Of a stretch of DNA of 64,000 bases, positions 28,057 through 35,528 are shown piece by piece. The first letter of the stretch is position 1. The number at the start of each line of letters is the position of its first letter. This DNA comes from an uncultured Myxococcales bacterium (GTDB taxonomy: Bacteria > Myxococcota_A > UBA9042). Both the position numbers and the translations under genes were made by a program. Below the pieces are notes generated by a model that saw nothing but the letters and a program-made list of their open reading frames with translations, ran no database searches and was not told the origin of the DNA. Location: contig CAIMLR010000027.1 in assembly GCA_903842345.1 (NCBI GenBank), forward strand, positions 153,144-217,143, written 5' to 3'.

Positions 28057-29343
28057 CTACGATTTGTGCACAAAGAACCACGCGGCGAGCGCACCGATAG
28101 CGAGCGCGGCGACGCCAGCCAGAATCAGCGGCAGTCGGCTCTTCTCGTTCTTGGCGACGGTCACCCTGGATTGGGACACCGGCTCGCCGAGCGTCTCTAG
28201 GCGATCCGCCAGCGCCGACAGGCCCGCGTCCGCCGCCAGATCGTCCAGCGGCGCGCCAGAGAGGCGGTCGAGCAGCGACGTGACGTCGACCTTCGACACC
28301 GACGGCGACGCCAGGTCGCTTGGCCGCAGCGGCACCTGGCCCAGCGTGGCGTCCAGCTTGCCCACCCGCATCTGCTCCTGCATTTCCGCGCGCAGCAGCG
28401 TTGCCACGTCCAGCAGTTGCACTTCTGACTGCTCCTCCAGGCTGTGCAGGAAGCCCGCAAGGTCGGCCTGCGTCACGCGCAGGTTGTGCTTGAAGAGGTA
28501 GGTCGCCAGTTCCTGTTCCAGCTCGCGCGCCGATTGGAAACGCCGCTTGGGATTCTTGGTCAGCGCCCGCAGCACCACGGCGTCGAGTTCCGCGTCGACA
28601 TCGCGGCGCAGCGTCGACGGCTTGGGCACGTCGCCCGCCTTGACGAGATCCACCGTCTCCAGGTCCGTCTTGCCGGCGAACAGCTTGCGGGCGCACAGCA
28701 GCTCCCACAGGATGATCCCGGCGGAATAGATGTCCGCGCGCGGATCGGCCGGCTTGCCATCGACCACTTCTGGCGACAGGTAGCTGAACTTGCCCTTGAC
28801 GACGCCGGCGTCGGAAATCTGCACATTGGACGCCGCGCGCGCCAAGCCAAAGTCCGTCAGCTTGACTTCACCTTGCTTGGACACAAGCACGTTCGGCGGC
28901 GAAACGTCGCGGTGGACGATGCCCAGCGACTTGCCATCGGGCCCGGCTTTCTCGTGCGCGTAGGCCAAAGCGCGAGCGAGCTCCGCGATGAGAAAGCAGG
29001 CAATCGGGATGGGAATCGGCCGGCCCTGGTCGAGCGCGCGCTGCATCATCCGCCGCAGATTGCCGCCGTCGACGTACTCCATGGCGATGAAGTAGGTGTC
29101 GTCGACCTGGCCGATGTCGTAGATCTGCACGACGTTCGCCTGATTCAGCGACATCGAAAGACGCGCCTCATCCAGGAACATCGTGACGAACTTTGGGTCG
29201 CGACAGAGGGACGGCAGGATCCGCTTGATCGCAACCGGCTTCTCAAAGCCTTCGATTGAAATCGCCACGCCGCGATAGATTTCCGCCATGCCGCCGGCGT
29301 CAATCTTGTCGATGATGCGATAGCGTTGATGGACGGAAGCCAT
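28057..29343 (-). CDS. Membrane-anchored Hanks-type serine/threonine protein kinase
   Basis: A 428-residue kinase. N-terminal catalytic domain: Gly-rich loop IDAGGMAEIYRG, Lys40 in VAIKR, Glu59 in the C-helix, catalytic HRD (144-146) with Asn151, DFG (164-166) and SPEV in place of APE. All catalytic residues are present, so it should be active. After the kinase domain comes a roughly 120-residue linker and one C-terminal helix (LPLILAGVAALAIGALAAWF) leaving only a few residues outside, so there is no periplasmic sensor domain. ATG 29343 is chosen by homology. Followed by transaldolase on the same strand and divergent from a ligase-like gene; the substrate is unknown. Confidence 0.93.
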   Translation of the reverse strand: MASVHQRYRIIDKIDAGGMAEIYRGVAISIEGFEKPVAIKRILPSLCRDPKFVTMFLDEARLSMSLNQANVVQIYDIGQVDDTYFIAMEYVDGGNLRRMMQRALDQGRPIPIPIACFLIAELARALAYAHEKAGPDGKSLGIVHRDVSPPNVLVSKQGEVKLTDFGLARAASNVQISDAGVVKGKFSYLSPEVVDGKPADPRADIYSAGIILWELLCARKLFAGKTDLETVDLVKAGDVPKPSTLRRDVDAELDAVVLRALTKNPKRRFQSARELEQELATYLFKHNLRVTQADLAGFLHSLEEQSEVQLLDVATLLRAEMQEQMRVGKLDATLGQVPLRPSDLASPSVSKVDVTSLLDRLSGAPLDDLAADAGLSALADRLETLGEPVSQSRVTVAKNEKSRLPLILAGVAALAIGALAAWFFVHKS

Positions 29344-29568
29344 GATCAACCGGCGGGCAGAACGGCCCGGTCGGAGTATGCCGTGACGAGGCAGGGTTGG
29401 GAAGTGCAGCCGCGAACGACTGATCCTTTCGCGGTTGGCCGGCAACCAAGCAATGGGGTGCCGGGTGCGCGCCTCTTTGTCTTGACCCGGAAACGCGCCG
29501 CGCGCAACCTGCGCGTCCGGCCACCGGGCACAACGCCCGCCTTGGGCTGCGCGGAGTTCACCGGTACG

Positions 29569-30945
29569 ATGCAAGCTGTAGTCTCGCCAATCCTCGACCG
29601 CGCACCCGTCAAGGCGGGTCCCAACTTCGGTCTCGTCGCGGTCATCCTGCTCGCCTTGGCCATTTGCCTGGGCCTGGCGATCGCTGTTGACCCCGCTATC
29701 GCCTACCTCGCGGTCGTTGCCGTTGCCGGCCCCGCGGTCGCCTACTACGTGGTGTCGCGGCCCAGCGTCGCGGTCGCCGTTGCGCTGGCCAGCCATGCGT
29801 GGGCGGTCGAGCTTGCCGGTCCGTATCTGACGCCTTTCAAGATTGCGGGCGTCCTCGCACTTTTCGTCGTGGCGCGGGACATTGTGCAGAAGCATCGCGT
29901 CCATCCCGTGCCCAAGTGGTTCGCCGCTGGCATGGTGGCGCTGCTGCTGCTGGTGGCGACGAGCGAGCTGTTGGCCGAATACGAGGGCTCCATTGCGCCG
30001 TTCTTCGAGTTCGGCGGAACGTTGGTCGTGTTTCTGCTCCTGACGCAGACGATCCTGACCTCTGAAGACATCCGGACTTTCTCACGCGTCTACGCCATCA
30101 ACTTGCTCCTCACGTTTGCCTCCGTCTGGCGCGAAGTCGGCTGGGCTGCGCTCGGCGAGTCCGGCACGCGCGCGTCCGGCATTTGCGGCCAGCCCAACGT
30201 GCTCGGCAATCACTTGGCGATGTCGCTGCCCTTTGCTCTGGCGCTGCTGCTCGACCGCAAAGCGTCGATGCCGTGGCGGCTCTTGGGCCTGTTCGCGGCG
30301 CTTGGATCTGCCTACGGCGAATGGGGCGCGGCGTCCCGCGGCGGCACGATTGGCTACATGTTCGCGCTCTTCACGTTTGCGCTGCTCGCGCCGCGGCGAC
30401 CGACGGTTCGGGTCACAGCGGTTGTCGTTGCCGTGCTCGCCGCGATGGCGTTCTCGGGCTTTTCGCCCAAGTCTTTCTCGCGCGTGACGGAGACGTTCGA
30501 CGGCAGCACGGACATCGAGACCGCCACCTCCGAGCGGGCGCTCCACGCGCGCATCGGCGCCGACATGTTGCCGCGTCACCCGTTTCTCGGTTTTGGCATT
30601 ACCGCATTCGGCTACGAGCGGTCGCGCTATTCCGGCACCCTCGGTGGCGCGCTCCACTCGTCGGTGCTGGCTGTTGCCGTTTCCTACGGCGTACCGGCGC
30701 TGGCGCTCTACATCCTGCTGCAGCTGTCCGGCGTCGTCATGGTCGTGCGCAACCTGGGCAGCGGCCCCTTGCGCATCTACCACGCGGGCCTGGCATCCGC
30801 CGCGGTGGCGGCCATCACGTCTGGTCTTTCCGGTACGGAGCTGTTCCGCGCCGAACAGTGGGGCCTCGTCAGCATGTGTTACATCGCCGCACTGCGCCAT
30901 CACCTGAACACCCGTCCGGGCGCTCCAGGGCAGTCGGGCGCATGA
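29569..30945 (+). CDS. O-antigen-ligase-like polytopic membrane protein
   Basis: A 458-residue protein with about eleven membrane segments. The Wzy/WaaL family signature is clear in SGICGQPNVLGNHLAMSLPF and WGAASRGGTIGYMFALFT, with a long loop carrying RALHARIGADMLPRHPFLGF and GITAFGYERSRYSG, where catalytic residues lie in this family. It would polymerise or ligate undecaprenyl-linked glycans in the periplasm. ATG 29569 is used; no clear ribosome binding site. The acyltransferase gene overlaps its end by four bases (ATGA), so the two are coupled. This is the second such protein within 3 kb. Confidence 0.82.
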   Translation: MQAVVSPILDRAPVKAGPNFGLVAVILLALAICLGLAIAVDPAIAYLAVVAVAGPAVAYYVVSRPSVAVAVALASHAWAVELAGPYLTPFKIAGVLALFVVARDIVQKHRVHPVPKWFAAGMVALLLLVATSELLAEYEGSIAPFFEFGGTLVVFLLLTQTILTSEDIRTFSRVYAINLLLTFASVWREVGWAALGESGTRASGICGQPNVLGNHLAMSLPFALALLLDRKASMPWRLLGLFAALGSAYGEWGAASRGGTIGYMFALFTFALLAPRRPTVRVTAVVVAVLAAMAFSGFSPKSFSRVTETFDGSTDIETATSERALHARIGADMLPRHPFLGFGITAFGYERSRYSGTLGGALHSSVLAVAVSYGVPALALYILLQLSGVVMVVRNLGSGPLRIYHAGLASAAVAAITSGLSGTELFRAEQWGLVSMCYIAALRHHLNTRPGAPGQSGA

Positions 30946-32006
30946 GTGCCCCGCCATCCGCCCCCCGCGCCCGCGACGAGGCCAACGACGCGACAAAGGG
31001 TCTGTTGATCACGCTCGTCGCGCTTGGCCATTGCGCCGCAGCGCAGCGCGTCTGGCCGTGGCTGCATGCGGGTGGGCTCTACGACTTCCACGTCCTCGCC
31101 TTTCTCCTCCTGCCATTCCTGCGGCCGGCGTCCGCGTGCTCGACCCGCGTGTTCGCCGATCGCGCGGTGCGCTACCTCGTGCCATTTGGCGCTTTCGCCC
31201 TGCTGTCCGCCGCCGTCTGGCACGCCACGTTGCATCCGTCCGTGCCCTGGTACGCGCTTCCGCTCGCCTTGATTCGGGGCGACGTGGGCGCGCTTGCCCA
31301 AGGCGTGGGTTTCACGTTCCTCTGGTTCATGCCGTGCCTGCTGTCCCTGACCGTCCTGCGGTCGCTGTTCGCCGCGGCGCGCCAGCCGGTGCGCGCCCTC
31401 CTCGTCCTCGCGCTGTTGGCGGTGCATGGGCTGTTGGCGGGGTGTTCCCTGCCGCTGCCGCTCAATCCGCTGCCCGCGCTCTTTGCCCTGCCGTTGGGCT
31501 GGGCCGTCGGGGCCCTGGCGCCCTGGCAACGGGGCCGCTGGCTCTTCCTCGCCGTCGCCCTCGCGTGTGGCGCGATCGCCGGCGTCACCGTCGACCACAT
31601 CAACGTCGCCTCGCTCAGCCTGCCGGACTGGCACGCGCCCGATCGCCTGCTGCTGCACGATGTCTACGCCGTCGCTGCCACCCTCGCCGCCGTGCACTTT
31701 GGCAGCGTCCTCGCGCGCGTGCCGGGCTTGGTGCCGATCGGCCGCTACTCGCTCGTCATCTACCTGAGCCACCAGTTTGTCCTCAAGTTCATCGAGTTCT
31801 GGTCGCAGCACCAGCCGTGGTATGCGGCGTCGGCTGGCAAAATCGCGGTGGCAGCCGTGGCCGTTCCGCTGTCGCTGCTGGCGGGGTGGGGGCTCGCGCG
31901 GCTGCTGGATCGCCCGCAAATTCGGCCCTGGATCCTGCCGCAGACGCTGCGCGATTGGCCGGTGACCGCGCGTCTGCTGCGTCCGGCGCTTGACCCGGCG
32001 CAGTAG
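30942..32006 (+). CDS. Acyltransferase-3 family membrane protein
   Basis: A 354-residue polytopic protein of the acyltransferase-3 (OafA/ExoZ) type, which O-acetylates polysaccharides. The N-terminal segment ATKGLLITLVALGHCAAAQR carries the His expected in the catalytic dyad, and a late helix GRYSLVIYLSHQFVLKF matches the conserved IYLxH element. Some ten hydrophobic segments. ATG 30942 overlaps the stop of the upstream ligase-like gene. Role: probable modification of the glycan handled by that neighbour (inferred). Confidence 0.82.
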   Translation: MSAPPSAPRARDEANDATKGLLITLVALGHCAAAQRVWPWLHAGGLYDFHVLAFLLLPFLRPASACSTRVFADRAVRYLVPFGAFALLSAAVWHATLHPSVPWYALPLALIRGDVGALAQGVGFTFLWFMPCLLSLTVLRSLFAAARQPVRALLVLALLAVHGLLAGCSLPLPLNPLPALFALPLGWAVGALAPWQRGRWLFLAVALACGAIAGVTVDHINVASLSLPDWHAPDRLLLHDVYAVAATLAAVHFGSVLARVPGLVPIGRYSLVIYLSHQFVLKFIEFWSQHQPWYAASAGKIAVAAVAVPLSLLAGWGLARLLDRPQIRPWILPQTLRDWPVTARLLRPALDPAQ

Positions 32007-32066
32007 GTAGACTGGGTGGCGTGACACAAGTCCGACAAAATCGCCTTGCCTACACCGTTCTGCGCC

Positions 32067-32095
32067 TTGCCGTCGCGCGCTCCCGGCGGTAGGGT
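32067..32095 (+). promoter_or_regulatory. Candidate promoter of the haem-sensor locus
   Basis: TTGCCG (32067-32072) and TAGGGT (32090-32095) are separated by 17 bases; four and three matches to consensus. Start predicted near 32102, at the base of the structured leader. Confidence 0.4.
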
Positions 32096-32096
32096 A

Positions 32097-32145
32097 GCCG
32101 GCGTGACCGTGCGCGGTGCGATTCCCCCCGCACTGACCTGCCGGC
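32097..32145 (+). other. Two-tier stem structure in the leader of the dihaem-sensor gene
   Basis: Outer arms GCCGGC (32097-32102 and 32140-32145) enclose an inner stem GTGCG/CGCAC (32109-32113 and 32129-32133) extended by GG/CC. The asymmetric internal loop has TGACC on both sides. It ends 18 bases before the ATG and 7 before the AGGGA ribosome binding site. No known riboswitch class fits. Confidence 0.35.
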
Positions 32146-32163
32146 CCATCAGGGACGTGCCGA

Positions 32164-33930
32164 ATGGCGTTCGCCTACAGCCGGATTGGCCTTCGGATTG
32201 CCCTACCCGCCGTCGTTGTCGCGCTTGGCCTGGTCGGCGCGCTTTTCTACGTGCAGCGCCGCGATGCCGCCCAACAGGGGACGGAGACGCTCGACGTCTA
32301 TGCCGATCTCGTCAACCGCATCGTCCTGAGCGACTTGCGCGAGGCGATGCTGGCCAAGGATCGGCCGCGCATCCAGCGGGAATTGACGCGGTTCTCCGGA
32401 ATGCAGCCGATCAAGTCGCTGCGCATCGTCGACAAGGAAGGCAAGGTCGCGTTCGCCACCGATCCGGCGGTGCTTGGCACGACGATGCAGAAGTCGGACC
32501 CCAGCTGCGTGTCGTGTCACCAGCCCGGCATCGCGCCCCAACACCGCGCGCGGGCGCTGCGCTTTGAGTCCGCCGGCGGTGAGCGCATCTACCGCGCGGT
32601 GCAGCCGATCCTGCTGGACGAAGCCTGCCTCCATTGCCACGACCAGCCGGAAGGATCGGCGATTGGCGTCCTGCTCATCGATCTCGACGACGACGCGCTG
32701 ACGGGTGCACAACAGGCCAACAGCCGCCGCACCATCTGGGCGGGCGTGCTGGCGACGCTGGCGCTGCTGGTTCTGCTCGCGGCGTTGCTCGGTCGCAACG
32801 TCGTGTTCCGGCTGCGGCACCTGCGGCATCTGCTGGACTTGCTGCGGACCGGCGCGCGGGCGACGGTCCTGTCCGTCGGCGCAGCGGATGAAATTGACGA
32901 TGTGACCCGCGCCGTGCAGGCCCTGACGCTTGACCTGGATGGCCGCGTCGGCCTGGAGCGGGCCAACCGGCGGCTCGCGGGTGTGCTGGAGCGACAGGCG
33001 GGTCCGGTGCTGTTGATCGACTCCCGCGGCTGGATTGTGGCGGCCAACCGCGTGGCGATTGGGCGTTTTGGCCAGAGCGGGTCGTCCTTGGCCGGTTGCT
33101 GGGCGCCGCAGATTCCCGGCGTGACCGCGGCGCAGCTGGCCGTTGCCCGCGATCTGGGCTGGGCGCTGCCGGATGGCGAGACCGATGGCCCGGCGCTCAT
33201 GGCGTTGACGGACCCGGCGGGCGAGCGCTCGGCTGTGCTCGCGCTGTGGATGGCGCCGGAGAACGCGCAGCTGCAAACCGACTACGTGCCGTTGGCGCCG
33301 GCCAACGAGGACACGGCGTGGCAGTTGTATGGCACCGTGCTGGCGGAGTCGGTCGTGCCGGCGCCGCAGGGCGGCTCGACGGTCCTGCGTTTTGACGCGC
33401 GGCTGGGGCGCGTGCGGCGGCTGGCGGCTGACGTCGCGGCCATGGGCCGGGAAGCGCACGATGAGCGGGAGGACGTCGACCTCAAGTCGCTGGCGCTCAT
33501 CTTGCTGTGGGACTTGCGGCGGGAATCGCCGTCCGTGCGCTGGCATACGCTGCAGGAGACGACGGCGCAGACCTTTGGCGCGCGCTACCAACTCCGGGAG
33601 CTGATGCAACGCCTTGCCCGCGCAGCCGCCGAGCAAGCCCGCGCAGAAGGCCACGTGGTGCTTTTTGCCCATGAGACGGCTGGTACCGTCTTCCTGGCGG
33701 CGTGGGCAAGTCGCCCAGGGGGCCAAGTGGTGCTCGATCCCGCGGATGCACCAGCCCTCGCGCGCGCAGTCGCGGTTGCCCACGGCGGCGGCGTGGAGGT
33801 TGATCCTGCGTTTGACCTCTCTGAAACGCCTGGCTTTTCCGCGCTCAAGCTGCCCTGCGAGCCCGTGGGCACCTTGTACGTCGCGGAGCTGGCGTTGCGC
33901 CCCGCAGCGCGCACTTTCAACCGGACCTAG
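32164..33930 (+). CDS. Membrane dihaem c-type sensor protein with degenerate kinase-like C-terminus
   Basis: A 588-residue two-helix membrane protein (TM about 9-29 and 190-212). The periplasmic domain has two c-type haem motifs, CVSCH (115-119) and CLHCH (155-159), in a context (SLRIVDKEGKVAFATDPAVL, later GVLLIDLDDDAL) typical of haem-binding Cache/DUF3365-like sensors. A HAMP-like segment follows TM2, then a PAS-like stretch with GPVLLIDSRGWIVAANRVAI. The last about 200 residues look like a histidine-kinase core stripped of its catalytic boxes: no phospho-acceptor His motif, no N or G1 boxes, yet RAVAVAHGGGVEVDP and GFSALKLPCEP recall the end of an ATPase domain. ATG 32164 has AGGGA eight bases upstream. 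Likely a redox-responsive partner for the downstream kinase (inference). Confidence 0.78.
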   Translation: MAFAYSRIGLRIALPAVVVALGLVGALFYVQRRDAAQQGTETLDVYADLVNRIVLSDLREAMLAKDRPRIQRELTRFSGMQPIKSLRIVDKEGKVAFATDPAVLGTTMQKSDPSCVSCHQPGIAPQHRARALRFESAGGERIYRAVQPILLDEACLHCHDQPEGSAIGVLLIDLDDDALTGAQQANSRRTIWAGVLATLALLVLLAALLGRNVVFRLRHLRHLLDLLRTGARATVLSVGAADEIDDVTRAVQALTLDLDGRVGLERANRRLAGVLERQAGPVLLIDSRGWIVAANRVAIGRFGQSGSSLAGCWAPQIPGVTAAQLAVARDLGWALPDGETDGPALMALTDPAGERSAVLALWMAPENAQLQTDYVPLAPANEDTAWQLYGTVLAESVVPAPQGGSTVLRFDARLGRVRRLAADVAAMGREAHDEREDVDLKSLALILLWDLRRESPSVRWHTLQETTAQTFGARYQLRELMQRLARAAAEQARAEGHVVLFAHETAGTVFLAAWASRPGGQVVLDPADAPALARAVAVAHGGGVEVDPAFDLSETPGFSALKLPCEPVGTLYVAELALRPAARTFNRT

Positions 33931-34045
33931 CATGAACCTGCCACACGACCATGGTACGTTGACGCCATGCGGAAATGGTATGAATGCGCTCCGCGAATTG
34001 GCCTTTTTGGTGAATGTTGACGTGGCCTGCACCGCGGTACCTTGC

Positions 34046-34061
34046 TGGCAGGGAATCCGCT
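34046..34061 (+). promoter_or_regulatory. Possible sigma-54 promoter upstream of the multihaem cytochrome gene
   Basis: TGGCAGGGAATCCGCT keeps the -24 GG and -12 GC dinucleotides at the correct spacing and matches most of the TGGCACG-N4-TTGCW consensus; the two T of the -12 box are C. A competing TTGACG/TACCTT pair (34017-34043) has only a 15-base spacer. Confidence 0.35.
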
Positions 34062-34110
34062 TGAAGGCGTCTGCCAACTGCAGCGTCCGGCGACTCCCGG
34101 GAGGCACACG

Positions 34111-34170
34111 ATGGCTGGCTCACACTTCAACCCGCGTCTCCGCGAAACGGCCAACCACTCCCGGTTGTAG
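34111..34170 (+). CDS. Possible 19-codon small ORF upstream of the cytochrome gene
   Basis: ATG 34111 is preceded by GGGAGG at a good distance and reads MAGSHFNPRLRETANHSRL before a TAG stop, 48 bases ahead of the cytochrome ATG. It could be a leader peptide or chance; no homology can be judged at this length. Confidence 0.25.
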   Translation: MAGSHFNPRLRETANHSRL

Positions 34171-34204
34171 CCGCGCCCCTGAATTGGCTTGCGCCTCGTG
34201 CGCT

Positions 34205-34217
34205 GGAGGACTCCTCC
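34205..34217 (+). promoter_or_regulatory. Hairpin that sequesters the ribosome binding site of the cytochrome gene
   Basis: GGAGG, the only good Shine-Dalgarno sequence for ATG 34219, pairs perfectly with CCTCC three bases later (GGAGG-ACT-CCTCC). When folded, the ribosome binding site would be closed. Confidence 0.5.
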
Positions 34218-34218
34218 C

Positions 34219-35526
34219 ATGACCCGCTTCGATTCCTTTCTCGAACGGCTTGCCCGCTCCAAAGACCAGAGCCTTGCTGGTCAACCCAGCTGGCAGCGGC
34301 GCGCGCGGCTCATCGCCCGTATCAGCCTTCGGTTCTTCTGGGTTTATCTGGCGCTGCTCGCCTTCGCCACCGTCTGGGTCGGCTCGGCCGGCATGGACGT
34401 GTATCACCGCACGGAGATGCCGCAGTTCTGCAACAGTTGCCATGAGATGGGCCACAATTTCAACACGTGGGAGGGCTCGCGGCACGGCTCGATCCGCTGC
34501 ATCGATTGTCACGCGAAGCCGGGCGTCTCCGGCTACGTGCAGGCGAAGCTCGCGGGCGTTGCGCAGTTGTACACGCACCTGACGGCCAAGACGATCAAGG
34601 ACATCCATCTGGAAAAGCGCCACGAGGACATCGTCAGCGAGAACTGCGTGCGCTGCCATGCGGAGACTGCGCGCGCTGCCGACCGGCACAACCGCGTGAT
34701 GGCGCACAAGCGGCACGCGGAGCTTGGCCTCGCGTGTGTGACGTGTCACTCGGGCGCGGTCGCGCACCCGACGGCGGCTGAGGCGAAAGACCCGCTGGCT
34801 GGCATCGTGGAGACCAAGAAGTGCTTTGAATGCCATGACGGCAAGCACTCGGAGGGCACGCCGCCCGCAGTCGCGAAGGTTGCGTTTGCCGCGCAGGACA
34901 AGGCGTCCTGCCAGAAATGCCACCCGGATTCCGCGTTTGGCAAAGAGCACGGCGGCGGAACGGAGTGCCTGGACTGCCATGAAGTGAAGAAGGGCCAGTC
35001 GCACTACCAGATGGACAAGCAGAACCAGGGCGCCATCTGTGCGAAATGCCATGACCCGCCGGAGGACCTGAAGTCCAAGCACAAGCCGTTTGTTCAGAAC
35101 AAGTGCGGTGAATGCCACAAGGTGATGGCGCCGGCCTACCTCTTCCGCTTCGGTCCAAAGCCGGATGAAGCCTTCTGCCTGCGCTGCCACGACGACGTTG
35201 CGGGTGCCCTGGCGATGCCAAACGGGACGACGCTGACGCAGTTCGCCAACGGCAAGGACGATCGCCATCGCCAGCACGCGGACGACATTGGCCGGTCGCC
35301 CGGCTTCTGCCTGAAGTGCCACGCTGGCCACGGCTCCACCGCGGACCGCGCGATGGTGCACCTGAAGTCTGACGACAAGGACGCCAAGCCGGGCGTCTTC
35401 GCCACCACGCCGACCGGCGGCAGTTGCAGCGGTGCCTGCCACGACGACGAAACGAAGCAGTACGACCGCACGGGCAAGAAGCCTGAAGTCGCGGCCCCTG
35501 CTGCCACCACGGGTACGGAGGAATAG
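34219..35526 (+). CDS. Membrane-anchored multihaem cytochrome c: NapC/NirT domain plus C-terminal haem domain (12 motifs)
   Basis: A 435-residue cytochrome with one N-terminal membrane anchor (SLRFFWVYLALLAFATVWVG) and the rest periplasmic. Eleven CXXCH motifs start at Cys71, 94, 143, 173, 202, 231, 250, 274, 296, 320 and 364; CSGACH (403-408) is a twelfth, CX3CH, site. The first four sit in NapC/NirT context (QFCNSCHEMGHNF, SIRCIDCHAKPGVSGY, EKRHEDIVSENCVRCH, LACVTCHSGAVAH), the quinol-oxidising tetrahaem fold. The eight-motif extension is not part of ordinary NapC. It probably moves electrons from the quinol pool to a periplasmic or outer-membrane acceptor. ATG 34219 follows a GGAGG that is also in a hairpin. 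The histidine-kinase gene starts two bases after its stop, so they are coupled. Confidence 0.92.
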   Translation: MTRFDSFLERLARSKDQSLAGQPSWQRRARLIARISLRFFWVYLALLAFATVWVGSAGMDVYHRTEMPQFCNSCHEMGHNFNTWEGSRHGSIRCIDCHAKPGVSGYVQAKLAGVAQLYTHLTAKTIKDIHLEKRHEDIVSENCVRCHAETARAADRHNRVMAHKRHAELGLACVTCHSGAVAHPTAAEAKDPLAGIVETKKCFECHDGKHSEGTPPAVAKVAFAAQDKASCQKCHPDSAFGKEHGGGTECLDCHEVKKGQSHYQMDKQNQGAICAKCHDPPEDLKSKHKPFVQNKCGECHKVMAPAYLFRFGPKPDEAFCLRCHDDVAGALAMPNGTTLTQFANGKDDRHRQHADDIGRSPGFCLKCHAGHGSTADRAMVHLKSDDKDAKPGVFATTPTGGSCSGACHDDETKQYDRTGKKPEVAAPAATTGTEE

Positions 35527-35528
35527 CC

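Noticed and set aside
24697..28200. Open frame of over 1100 codons on the plus strand across the ligase-TPR and transaldolase genes
   Set aside because: It spans two well-supported minus-strand genes and the gap between them, and its composition (Arg, Gln, Ala, His) is that of an antisense frame.
29541..29570. Promoter TTGGGC-N17-TACGAT for the second ligase-like gene
   Set aside because: The -10 box would include the start codon itself, so the transcript would begin after the ATG; treated as chance.
32091..32160. Cobalamin riboswitch ahead of the dihaem-sensor gene
   Set aside because: Some conserved words appear in order, but the region is about a quarter of the needed length and lacks the central junction and the full B12 box.
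33933..34222. A 97-codon gene between the dihaem sensor and the cytochrome
   Set aside because: The frame lacks a ribosome binding site, overlaps the cytochrome start, and its translation has no recognisable pattern; only the 19-codon ORF inside this region was kept, at low confidence.
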